Source: CAG-791 sp045113775 (lineage in GTDB: Bacteria > Bacillota > Clostridia > Lachnospirales > Lachnospiraceae). Taken from it: DNA of 64,000 nt. The stretch spans positions 1-64,000 of the forward strand of contig JBGUJH010000157.1 of NCBI GenBank assembly GCA_045113775.1, read 5' to 3'. The notes under the pieces were generated by a model, which saw only the letters and a list, made by a program, of their open reading frames with translations, had not been told where the DNA came from and did no database searches. The position numbers and the translations under genes were made by a program. This document shows, in pieces, positions 44,120 through 52,388 of this stretch (the stretch's first letter is position 1; each line of letters opens with the position of its first letter).

Positions 44120-44788
44120 ATGACCAACCAGGAACGCAGAGACAGCCAGATTCTGTACATCTCGGATCCATCCGTCATGGATGAACAAAAAAGAGCCCGC
44201 CGGCTCACCCAGAAGCTCAACACCATGGACCGCTCCGATTTTGAGGGTATCAAAGCCGTCATCAGTGAGCTCTTTGGCAAGTCCGAAGGGGCATGGGTCA
44301 ACCCGCCCTTTTACTGCGACTACGGCCACAACATCGAGATCGGCAAAAACGCTTTCATAAACTACAACTGCACGATCATTGACGTCGGCAAAGTAGTGAT
44401 CGGCGACAACTGCCAGATCGCTCCCAACGTTTCCATCTACACGGCAGGCCACCCGGTCCATCCCGCCACACGCAATACAGCTTACGAGTACGGGATCGAC
44501 ATCACGATCGGCAATAATGTCTGGATCGGTGGCAACACGGTGATCATGCCCGGCGTCCGCATCGGCGACAATGCCGTGATCGGCGCGGGGAGCATCGTGA
44601 CCAGGGACATTCCTGCCTGGACTGTCGCCGCCGGCAATCCCTGCAGAGTGCTCCGCAAGATCACAGAAGCCGACAGATACACCTATTACAAAGGCGTACC
44701 TGCCGACGAAGAGTGTGTCGCTCATATGAAGCGCATTTGGGATGAGAGCGATGATCCGGTGAAATATCCGACCGCAGACGAAGAATGA
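44120..44788 (+). CDS. maa: maltose O-acetyltransferase-like hexapeptide transferase
   Basis: 222 residues. Left-handed beta-helix repeats begin at NPPFYCDYGHNIEIGKNAFINYNC and the catalytic His is in GHPVHPATRN; GNNVWIGGNTVIMPGVRIGDNAVIGAGSIV follows. The N-terminal Mac domain is present. It acetylates maltose-type or other hexose acceptors with acetyl-CoA. About 35 residues longer than the E. coli type, mostly a helical C-terminus. CAGGAGG precedes the ATG. Confidence 0.88.
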   Translation: MTNQERRDSQILYISDPSVMDEQKRARRLTQKLNTMDRSDFEGIKAVISELFGKSEGAWVNPPFYCDYGHNIEIGKNAFINYNCTIIDVGKVVIGDNCQIAPNVSIYTAGHPVHPATRNTAYEYGIDITIGNNVWIGGNTVIMPGVRIGDNAVIGAGSIVTRDIPAWTVAAGNPCRVLRKITEADRYTYYKGVPADEECVAHMKRIWDESDDPVKYPTADEE

Positions 44789-44837
44789 TCAGGGCAAGGC
44801 TTGCATTGCGAGCCGCTTCCGACATATCACAGAATAA

Positions 44838-44878
44838 TGCCCCGCACAGTAATCCTTTTTGGATCCCTGTGCGGGGCA
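44838..44878. terminator. bidirectional terminator between maa and rtcB
   Basis: 12-bp arms TGCCCCGCACAG/CTGTGCGGGGCA plus inner ATCC/GGAT pairing, followed by CTTTTT. Confidence 0.88.
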
Positions 44879-44910
44879 CTTTTTCAAGTAAATACTCCCG
44901 AGTTCCTGCT

Positions 44911-46119
44911 TTATTCTGCCGCCTTAAAATTGTAGATCGGCTTCAGGACTTCGATCACATCCACTGACTCCCGGATCACATCAATGATGTCTTCCAGGGA
45001 CTTGTAAGCCATAGGCGCCTCGTCGAGGGTTGATGTGCTGACGGAAGTTGTGTAAATGCCCTTCATGGCCTCCCTGTATTCCGCCATATCCAGATTGTCA
45101 CGTGCTGCGCGGCGGGACATAAGCCTTCCGGCTCCGTGAGGCGCCGAGTAGTTCCACTCGGGGTTGCCCTTTCCGATCGCCAGGACGCTTCCGTCCCTCA
45201 TGTTGATGGGAATCAGGACCTTCTCGCCCTCGTGGGCAGCGATCGCGCCCTTGCGAAGGATCATCTCGTCCGTGTCTATGTAGTTGTGAATGGTATGGAA
45301 CGCCTCTCCGGCTGTCAGGCCGGTCCGTGCCAGCAACACTTCTGCCATCTTCTCACGGTTGCGCCTTGCGAAGCGCTGGCATACCTCTACATCATGCAGA
45401 TAGTCTTCAAAGTCAGGTCCGTAGACATAGCAGAGGTCCTCCGGTACAGAGGGAGTTTTTGCCGCGAACTCCTTCTCCAACTTCCGCAGCGCGCCTGCGA
45501 TCTCTTTCATGCGGCCTGTTTCCTTGAGTTCCCTGATCAACTCGTCTCGTGCTTTGACCCTGTCTGCCTTTCCGCTCAGCAGTTCAACTGCCCTTTCCTG
45601 ATAGATCTCCGCCACCTGCTTTCCGATGTTGCGGCTTCCCGAATGGATCACCAGGTACTTCGTGCCGTCTGCCGCGCGGTCGATCTCAATAAAGTGGTTT
45701 CCGCCGCCAAGTGTTCCAAGGCTGTTCTCCAGCCACTCTATATTTCTCAGTTTTGAATAGCAGCGCAGCTCCCTGAGGTCAAAATCCTCCTGCTTCTCAT
45801 CCCACACCGTGAGTCCGGAGGGAATGAAATGCGCCGCTTCGTCCACCTTCTCAAAGTCGATGTCGACATCTCCCAAGTTTACGGTATACATACCGCAGCC
45901 GATGTCGACGCCAACGACGTTGGGAACAGCCTTGTCCACGATTGTCATCGTAGTGCCGATCGTGCATCCGGCACCGGCGTGCACGTCCGGCATGATCCGG
46001 ATGCGGCTTCCCCTCGTAAATTCATAGTCGCACATTCTGCGGATCTGCTCTATTGCCTTCTCTTCACATACCTTCGCATAGCAGATCGCCGTATTCACTT
46101 TTCCCTTGATCTCAAACAT
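44911..46119 (-). CDS. rtcB: RtcB RNA ligase
   Basis: 402 residues. The Mn2+/GTP site is marked by MPDVHAGAGCTIGTT, VGVDIGCGM, GGGNHFIEI and HSGSRNIG; the guanylylated His is in NYSAPHGAGRLMSR. RtcB joins 2',3'-cyclic phosphate or 3'-phosphate ends to 5'-OH ends and repairs cleaved RNA. No rtcA or archease is adjacent. AAAAGGAG precedes the ATG. Confidence 0.94.
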   Translation of the reverse strand: MFEIKGKVNTAICYAKVCEEKAIEQIRRMCDYEFTRGSRIRIMPDVHAGAGCTIGTTMTIVDKAVPNVVGVDIGCGMYTVNLGDVDIDFEKVDEAAHFIPSGLTVWDEKQEDFDLRELRCYSKLRNIEWLENSLGTLGGGNHFIEIDRAADGTKYLVIHSGSRNIGKQVAEIYQERAVELLSGKADRVKARDELIRELKETGRMKEIAGALRKLEKEFAAKTPSVPEDLCYVYGPDFEDYLHDVEVCQRFARRNREKMAEVLLARTGLTAGEAFHTIHNYIDTDEMILRKGAIAAHEGEKVLIPINMRDGSVLAIGKGNPEWNYSAPHGAGRLMSRRAARDNLDMAEYREAMKGIYTTSVSTSTLDEAPMAYKSLEDIIDVIRESVDVIEVLKPIYNFKAAE

Positions 46120-46256
46120 AATCTTTCTCCTTTTCTACGGCAAGTCTACTGACTGTTCCTTCAGCTATAATAATGAACGATTCAGGCTGATTTGTCATTA
46201 TACTCGTAGTATTATGCGCACTCTTCCCTTCATTTGCTGATATTTCCGGATTTTCA

Positions 46257-46274
46257 TGCTATAGTAAATCCATT
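46257..46274 (+). promoter_or_regulatory. extended -10 promoter for a possibly leaderless mRNA
   Basis: TGCTATAGT at 46257-46265 is an extended -10 element. A start site about 7 bp downstream would fall only about 3 nt before the ATG at 46275, and no Shine-Dalgarno sequence is present. Confidence 0.45.
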
Positions 46275-47135
46275 ATGAGTAAATCCGATACTTCCGTAAA
46301 TCCTGTAAATGAAAAGGCCCGCCGCTTCGGCACGGCTATGGTGCTTGCCGCCTCGCTCTGTTTCTCAACAGGCGGCCTGCTCATGAAAGTGATCCCGTGG
46401 AACCCCCTCGTCATAAACGGCGTGCGCAACCTGATCGCATGCGTCGTGATCGGCCTCTATATTTTGGCCACGCATCACAAGCTTGTGTTCAATCCGACGG
46501 TACTGGTCGGTGCCATCTCCATGGCGGGCGTCACTACGCTGTACTCGGTCGCCAACAAGCTGACCACGGCCGGAAATACAATCATCCTGCAGTACACCGC
46601 GCCGATCTGGATCGTGATCTTAATGTTTCTTTTCTTCGGGAAGAAACCGGACCGGACAGCCCTGGTCTCTATTCTGATCGTTTTCGTCGGGATCCTTTGC
46701 TTCTTCTTCGAGGGCTTGTCCACAGGCAAATGGCTGGGCGATCTGCTGGCGCTGCTATCCGGCATTTTCTACGCGGGCGTGTTCATGCTGAACAGTTTCG
46801 AGAAGGGCGACGCGCTGTCGTCGGTTTTCTTCGGGCAGCTCGCCTGCGGCGTGTTCCTGTCGCCGCTCGCGATCAAAGAGACCGATTTCTCTGCACCGGT
46901 TCTGCTCGCGGTCTTTTTGCTCGGCGCAGTCCAGGTAGGTCTGGCCTACATCTTCTTCACAACGGGAACAAAATATACAGATCCGGTGACGGCCTCCATC
47001 ATAAATGCTTTGGAGCCGATCCTGAATCCGGTTCTGGTCGCTGTCTTCTACGGCGAGATGCTCGGCAAATGGTCGATGGCCGGCGCGATGATCGTCATTT
47101 GCGGGATCATGTACTATAACCTGAAAAAAAGGTAG
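46275..47135 (+). CDS. EamA/DMT-family transporter
   Basis: 286 residues with ten membrane helices in two EamA repeats (opening SLCFSTGGLLMKVIPWNPLVINGVRNLIACVVIG; second repeat about residue 155 on). Probably a metabolite exporter. No ribosome-binding site precedes the ATG; an alternative start at codon 17 (MVLAASL) also lacks one. Converges on the symporter gene with a shared terminator. Confidence 0.85.
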   Translation: MSKSDTSVNPVNEKARRFGTAMVLAASLCFSTGGLLMKVIPWNPLVINGVRNLIACVVIGLYILATHHKLVFNPTVLVGAISMAGVTTLYSVANKLTTAGNTIILQYTAPIWIVILMFLFFGKKPDRTALVSILIVFVGILCFFFEGLSTGKWLGDLLALLSGIFYAGVFMLNSFEKGDALSSVFFGQLACGVFLSPLAIKETDFSAPVLLAVFLLGAVQVGLAYIFFTTGTKYTDPVTASIINALEPILNPVLVAVFYGEMLGKWSMAGAMIVICGIMYYNLKKR

Positions 47136-47170
47136 TTCATAGCTCTCAAAGCGAGCCGCTGCCACACAGA

Positions 47171-47204
47171 AAATCCCCGCCTTCCGATCGGAAAGCGGGG
47201 ATTT
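47171..47204. terminator. convergent terminator
   Basis: AAATCCCCGC/GCGGGGATTT with an inner TTCCGATCGGAA palindrome; a T-tract exists on the minus strand. Confidence 0.8.
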
Positions 47205-47235
47205 CGACTGTATAGAAGGTATTTTCCGGAAACTC

Positions 47236-48552
47236 TTATTTTCTTCCGATCACAAATCCGAGCACCAGCGCTGCCAGAAGCATTCCTGCTGTTCCCAGCG
47301 CGAGATTGCGGAAACCGATCGCCGTCACGATGAAGTACGGCGCGATCGTCAGGAAGAAGTTCTGGGTACTGATCTGCCACAGAGGCGTTGCCGTGATCAG
47401 GTTGGGACCTGCGTCTGTCTCGAGCTCGGGATCTGCGATTCTCAGAAGCATCATACCGGTCGCAGTGGAGCCGGTCCAGGATCCGAACATGACCATAGCG
47501 TTTTCAAGCCAGTGTTCCTTAAGCCAGAGCCTGGGCAGCGTCATCAGGACGATGGTCGTAAGGACGAGGCCTACGAAGGAGATCGTCAGGATCGCCCCTG
47601 CATTGTTCATGATGACGTCCAGCTTCATGGTCGCAATTGCTGTAACGATCAAGTATTCCAGCGCCAGAGAACCGACGTGCGCAAGGGATTCGCTGTCAAT
47701 AAAATCGCCGAGAGGTGTCTTTCTCAGAATGATACCTGCCACAAGCGATACGATGATCGCGGGGACATAGATGGCGAATCCTGAGAACAGCGGGATCTTG
47801 TGAAGCAGCTCCAGAAGACCGTAAGCCACAATCATGATCGCCATGACGATGGCAAAGTGCAGGGTCAGCGGGTCAAAAGCGATGTCTGAAGTATATGCCT
47901 TCATGAATTTGGAGCGGTGTTCCTTCTTGAGAATACCGGTGTAGTCTTCATCGCTGAGGTTTCCGGACTTCTCTGCGGAGACCCACCCTTTACGGATTCC
48001 GATATTCAGGATCACGATACCGACGATAATACCGAAAAGCATACCGATTGTCGCGTAAGTAGTACCGAAAGCGGACGCCTCGTCGTAATTCCAATATCCG
48101 AGGGTGTCATAGATACCGGCGATGACCTGCGGAATACCGTGCGCGCCGAAGAACGCGCCGAAAGGCAGGAGCGCCGCGCCGTCCGGAAGCCCGAAGAGCC
48201 TGCCAAGGCCCATCGCCGACAGGACCTGAACTGCTATGACGCAGGCGGAGATGCAGAACATCAGGGAGCACTTCTTGATCATCTTGGTGTTGAATGTCAA
48301 TGAGATGAACTGCGTCACGAACAGGATCGCGAGCAGAGGATTCGCGAAACTGCTGACATTGTCAGACCAGTGAATGTACGCGGGGCAGAATTTTCCGAGG
48401 ACCTCCGAACCCAGCAGCAGTCCGACCAGGCCTGCTATAACGGCCACGGGGATGAAAAGTTTCTGAAATACTTTTACTTTGGATCTTAAGAACAAGCCGA
48501 TGAGCAGCAGCATACTCGCCCATGCAAAATCTTTCAAAATAGCTTCAAACAT
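47236..48552 (-). CDS. gltS: glutamate:Na+ symporter-family (ESS/GltS) protein
   Basis: 438 residues with about ten to twelve membrane helices. The hairpin loops GAFFGAHGIPQVIAGIYDTLG and a matching C-terminal LGSWTGSTATG are typical of the ESS family. Expected to import glutamate or a related dicarboxylate with Na+. GGAGG precedes the ATG. The gene for a TRAP-type binding protein ends 35 bp upstream on the same strand, an unusual pairing. Confidence 0.85.
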   Translation of the reverse strand: MFEAILKDFAWASMLLLIGLFLRSKVKVFQKLFIPVAVIAGLVGLLLGSEVLGKFCPAYIHWSDNVSSFANPLLAILFVTQFISLTFNTKMIKKCSLMFCISACVIAVQVLSAMGLGRLFGLPDGAALLPFGAFFGAHGIPQVIAGIYDTLGYWNYDEASAFGTTYATIGMLFGIIVGIVILNIGIRKGWVSAEKSGNLSDEDYTGILKKEHRSKFMKAYTSDIAFDPLTLHFAIVMAIMIVAYGLLELLHKIPLFSGFAIYVPAIIVSLVAGIILRKTPLGDFIDSESLAHVGSLALEYLIVTAIATMKLDVIMNNAGAILTISFVGLVLTTIVLMTLPRLWLKEHWLENAMVMFGSWTGSTATGMMLLRIADPELETDAGPNLITATPLWQISTQNFFLTIAPYFIVTAIGFRNLALGTAGMLLAALVLGFVIGRK

Positions 48553-48586
48553 TAGTCTTCCTCCTATGGGTTTTGCTCTACTTGCG

Positions 48587-49633
48587 TCACGGAGTCTGTG
48601 CGATCACTTTGCGGATCCTGGCGACAAGGTTTACAGTCCACTCATTTTGAAGTTCAAAGTCTGTATAAACTCTGCGTGTTGCTGTTTTAAAGGCCGCTAT
48701 ATCAGGCGATTCATTTACGACCATACCGGCGGCTTTCAATTCTTCCAGCTGCTTTCCCTGCTGGGCTGCCACCGCTTCGCGGTGCTCTTTCCCGTAGATC
48801 ACAGCTCCTTCGCGCAGGACCTGCTGCACGTCTTTGGGGAGCTTTTTCCATGTGGTCTGTGAGAAAACAAGGTTCTTGGATTCGTATTTATGGTTGGTGA
48901 TAGTGAGATACTGATTTACTTCCTGAATGTGATTTGCATAGATATTCGCGATCGGATTCTCCTGACCGTCAAAAGTTCCCTGTTTAAGGGCGTCATAGGT
49001 CTTGTTCCAGGAGAATACCGTCGTTCTTGCGCCTAACGATTTAAAGATGGCTTCTGTCATATCATCGTCCGGTATGCGCATCCGCAGACCGGATACATCC
49101 GACGGAGCCGATATCTCCCTTACGCTGTTCGTGATCTGCCGCATGCCGTTCTCCCAGAACGCCAGCTGGATCATGTTGTAAGAATCAAGTCCTTCCGTGA
49201 GGCCCTTGGCGATCTCTTCATCGTCCATGACTGCCCAGGCCTGCTCATAGCTCGTGAACAGGAAGGGAAGTCCAAGCGTCGCTATTTTGGGCGCATAAGT
49301 TGCCTCTACGCCCTGCGGCATCATCATGGCATCTAGCTGGCCTGTGACGAGCTGCTGCGCCATGTCAGTATTGTCGCCGAGCTCCTCATTGGGATAGAGC
49401 CTGATGACAACGCGGCCCCCTGTCTGCTCTTTCACGTACTCCGCATAATGCTGAAGAGAAACGTTGATCAGGTTGTCCTCTGTATCGCTGTGCCCGAGTC
49501 TGATTACATATTCCGTACTGCCGTTTGCCGTCGAGCCTTGTCCGTCGCCTGCGGCGCCGCAGCCTGTTATTCCAAGTCCCAGCACAATTACAAGAATGGC
49601 TGTCTGTAAAAGAATGAAAAACCGGTTGTTCAT
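48587..49633 (-). CDS. orphan TRAP-type solute-binding lipoprotein (DctP family)
   Basis: 348 residues. Lipobox ITGC at about 20-23, then the DctP fold: EYVIRLGHSDTEDN, VRLYPNEELGDNTDMAQQL-type segment, and the ligand Arg region GLRMRIPDDDM. DctP proteins deliver carboxylates to DctQM, but no dctQ or dctM is in the window; the next gene on the same strand encodes an ESS symporter. AAGGAG lies 10 nt before the ATG at 49633. Confidence 0.88.
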   Translation of the reverse strand: MNNRFFILLQTAILVIVLGLGITGCGAAGDGQGSTANGSTEYVIRLGHSDTEDNLINVSLQHYAEYVKEQTGGRVVIRLYPNEELGDNTDMAQQLVTGQLDAMMMPQGVEATYAPKIATLGLPFLFTSYEQAWAVMDDEEIAKGLTEGLDSYNMIQLAFWENGMRQITNSVREISAPSDVSGLRMRIPDDDMTEAIFKSLGARTTVFSWNKTYDALKQGTFDGQENPIANIYANHIQEVNQYLTITNHKYESKNLVFSQTTWKKLPKDVQQVLREGAVIYGKEHREAVAAQQGKQLEELKAAGMVVNESPDIAAFKTATRRVYTDFELQNEWTVNLVARIRKVIAQTP

Positions 49634-49833
49634 AGGCGGGTTCTCCTTTTCAGATGTACTGTCTCCTGTTTTTCTCTCACCGATTACTATGTATTTTTTC
49701 ACCTGCAGAAGCAGGTTCTGTCCTGCCAAAAAGCAGAACATCGCAGCACGTTTTTTGAGCGTACTGCGATATTCTGTGCCGGACCATGATCTCCTTGATA
49801 GCGCTGATTATTTGCCATGATCCGGCCCTGTCA

Positions 49834-50844
49834 TCACAGTGTTACAACTACTTTCTCCTTGTCGGACTTAAGTGCCGCAAGAGAGACCTTCAGGGCTGCG
49901 ATTCCGCTCTCAAGAGGTGTGCGGATCTCACTGCCGGTGGTCAGAGCGTCCTGGAAATGCTTGTGTGCATTTGCCATGCCCTGTGCCAGTGTATTGTCAT
50001 AGGTATCATGGTAATTGGTGACCTGCTCATAAGGCATGTCGTCAGTCTTTACGATGCAGTCCTCGAGGTCGAACTGGCCGCCGCCGCGCACGATGGCGGT
50101 TCCCTTTGTTCCGACATATCCTCTCATGGAGAATGAGATGTCAGAGGACCAGCTCGCGCTGATGGTAGCGATGCCGCCCTTCTCGATCTGCATGGAAATA
50201 GCGGAATTCGTATCGAATGTAGGCAGTGCCTCAACAGTCGCCTGCACATTGGCTGCCACTGTCTTGAAGTTGCCGCACAGAGCAGTCATCATGGTGATAT
50301 CGTGGGAGAGGGACTCGATCGTCATGCCGCATACCAGCTTGGGATTGGTCCTCCAGGAAGCTGCCATGTTTCTGCCGCGGAATCCTGCGCCCTGTCCAAA
50401 GCGGTGAGAGAATACGTTGATTGGATCGCCGAGAACGCCGTCCTTTACCAGCTTGTACATCTGCTCATAAGCGGGGCGGTAGCAGTGGACGAAGTTGACC
50501 ATGATCGGTACATTATACTTCTCTGCCATCTCCTGCATCTTGATCGCGTCTTCCATATTGGTCGCGATGGGCTTCTCGACATAGAGCGGGATGCCTCTGG
50601 ACATGATTTCTTCCATGTACTCAAGGCGCACTCCCGGAGGTGTGCAAAGAAGAGCATAGTCGATCTTTTCCTTGTCCAGATACTCTTTGTAATCATCCAG
50701 AGCAGGGCAGCCGTAAGTTTTTGCGAAGCGCTCTGCACTGGGTTTGAAAATGTCGTAGCATGCTGCCGGCTCGGAACCGATCAGTTTAAGTCCGTCAGCG
50801 TGTGCGTAAGTGATAACACCTGTCCCGATAAATAATACCTTCAT
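49834..50844 (-). CDS. Gfo/Idh/MocA family oxidoreductase
   Basis: 336 residues. NAD(P)-binding start KVLFIGTGVITYAHADG, the EKPIATN motif at about 98-104 with the conserved Lys, and a C-terminal alpha/beta domain. Typical reactions are oxidations of sugars, inositols or their derivatives. AAAGGAG precedes the ATG at 50844. Regulated by a promoter about 135 bp upstream with a palindromic site behind it; it is 200 bp from the binding-protein gene and may form a catabolic unit with it and the symporter. Confidence 0.88.
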   Translation of the reverse strand: MKVLFIGTGVITYAHADGLKLIGSEPAACYDIFKPSAERFAKTYGCPALDDYKEYLDKEKIDYALLCTPPGVRLEYMEEIMSRGIPLYVEKPIATNMEDAIKMQEMAEKYNVPIMVNFVHCYRPAYEQMYKLVKDGVLGDPINVFSHRFGQGAGFRGRNMAASWRTNPKLVCGMTIESLSHDITMMTALCGNFKTVAANVQATVEALPTFDTNSAISMQIEKGGIATISASWSSDISFSMRGYVGTKGTAIVRGGGQFDLEDCIVKTDDMPYEQVTNYHDTYDNTLAQGMANAHKHFQDALTTGSEIRTPLESGIAALKVSLAALKSDKEKVVVTL

Positions 50845-50933
50845 TTTGATTGACTCCTTTCCTATGTCAGTCAAGTCCGTCGTTTGGGTTTCTTCCTTTC
50901 CGACCGGCCTGCAATGGTCTTCAGGCGAACCCC

Positions 50934-51012
50934 AGTACATGTACTTGTTACATACTATGTACTACATCCTACGTTGTACATTTATAATAATCCTTATGCG
51001 TGGGATTGTCAA
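50934..51012 (-). promoter_or_regulatory. promoter and operator-like palindrome for the Gfo/Idh gene
   Basis: On the minus strand TTGACA (51012-51007) and TATTAT (50989-50984) are separated by 17 bp. About 40 bp downstream lies the perfect palindrome AGTACATGTACT (50934-50945), with further GTAC/TGTAC half-sites between, which suits a repressor acting as a roadblock. The rest of the gap 50845-51266 is AT-rich; TATAAT at 51187-51192 is a candidate -10 for the rightward lipoprotein gene. Confidence 0.6.
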
Positions 51013-51266
51013 TCAATTATCAACCTTTTAAACGATAAAGTGTTTTTTCTGTTTTATAAGGCATTTTTCTGTTTTTTTTGGGGTATTTGTCCTGTATCTC
51101 GAAGTCTTAACTGCTTCTATGGCAGGATAAATCATAAAAAAATAGATTGTCTTCTCTCTTGTCACAAATTATCAATCAACTTATAGTATAATTTTCTTAA
51201 ATTAGATGACATTTTTTCCCTTTGGGAATATCAATTGAATTGAAATACAGAAATGAAGGAACAGAA

Positions 51267-51758
51267 ATGTATTTTAAATATTTTATAAAAGCAGTCCTAC
51301 TGTTTGGACTCATCGGAGCCCTTGTGATCGCCTGCGCAGATGGGGCTGCCCCGGAGACATCTTCCACCAGCATCAGTATTACTGATGCCGTTGACAGTGC
51401 GGCTGCTGATAAAACAGCCGCGTTTGGCAGCGGCGCTGAAGATACTCTTGCTATTGAGAATCCGAGAATTACAACTACAACAAATTATCAATCATCGATG
51501 TCTTTCCTGGGAAAGCTGCGTGACAACAAGATCAGTCCGCACTTTACAGATCAGCAGATCATAGAGATTGCTAAGAAGCTGGAGATTCCGGAAAACATCG
51601 AAATAGGCGTCAGCGTCGGGGAACCGTATTCATGGGAGGCTGCCGGCATTGATATTGCCGAGGTCAGTTTCTATCGGGGGAATACTTTTGTTGCCGGCGC
51701 AGAATGCGAAGTAAATACGTCAAATCTCGCAAGGTCGATCTACAAATATGAGTATTAA
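51267..51758 (+). CDS. small lipoprotein, unknown
   Basis: 163 residues. Hydrophobic start and lipobox LVIAC (about 17-21), a Thr/Ser/Ala-rich linker, then about 90 residues of mixed alpha/beta sequence (ISPHFTDQQIIEIAKKLEIPENI) with no recognised family. AAGGA lies 8 nt before the ATG. Ends in a very strong terminator. Confidence 0.75.
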   Translation: MYFKYFIKAVLLFGLIGALVIACADGAAPETSSTSISITDAVDSAAADKTAAFGSGAEDTLAIENPRITTTTNYQSSMSFLGKLRDNKISPHFTDQQIIEIAKKLEIPENIEIGVSVGEPYSWEAAGIDIAEVSFYRGNTFVAGAECEVNTSNLARSIYKYEY

Positions 51759-51765
51759 TCTGTTC

Positions 51766-51820
51766 AAAAAAGACTGAGAAGAAAGGAATTACAATAATTC
51801 GTTTCTTCTCAGTCTTTTTT
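51766..51820. terminator. very strong bidirectional terminator
   Basis: 19-bp perfect arms beginning AAAAAAGACTGAGAAG, loop containing a further GAATT/AATTC pair. Confidence 0.92.
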
Positions 51821-51824
51821 AAGG

Positions 51825-52388
51825 TCAGACAAACTCTTCCACTGTCTTTATGACTCTTCTGATCGTTTTGATATCTTTTTTGGCCTTCCCGCGCTCGAGC
51901 GAGTGATTGGCTTCCTTCGTCAGGTGAAGCGCGATTCCCTTTTCCTCACAGATTCGTACGATCTCCTCTGTTTTGGCCCAGGGATCCGCGGTCCCGTGGA
52001 ATGCGATCGTCCCGGCCGGGTCAGTCGGGAACCGGAAAGTCTCTTCCAAAGGCGTGTACAACACCTGCTGTGCAATGATCCCATGTTCTGCCGCATAAGA
52101 CAGTGCCACTACCGTTCCCACGCTCTTAGAGAAGAACAGGATGTCATCATATGAAGACCAATCAATTTCCGCCAAAATATCTTCGGCCTGCTCCCTCGCG
52201 CTGACAAAACACTGATACATCTTGGCGGCATCGCCCTTGACTCCGGGCGGGAAATTACCGTAAGGCACCCGCTTGATCTCATATCCCCGTTCTCTTGCGA
52301 TCTTTTCGCTGTAATACAGGAGCGGCTTGTCGCATGTATAGCCGATCCCCGGGAACAATACCGCAATTCCGGCCGTCTCTTTCATCAT
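51825..52388 (-). CDS. alpha/beta hydrolase-like phosphoesterase/lipase
   Basis: 187 residues. FPGIGYTCDKPLLYY opens a short alpha/beta hydrolase; a Ser in FFSKSVGTVVA is the probable nucleophile, Asp in HGTADPWA and His in EANHSLERG complete a triad. No lid or signal. Its ATG overlaps the stop codon of the preceding 803-codon gene (ATGA), so the two are translationally coupled, and both carry hydrolase-type domains. Confidence 0.78.
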   Translation of the reverse strand: MMKETAGIAVLFPGIGYTCDKPLLYYSEKIARERGYEIKRVPYGNFPPGVKGDAAKMYQCFVSAREQAEDILAEIDWSSYDDILFFSKSVGTVVALSYAAEHGIIAQQVLYTPLEETFRFPTDPAGTIAFHGTADPWAKTEEIVRICEEKGIALHLTKEANHSLERGKAKKDIKTIRRVIKTVEEFV

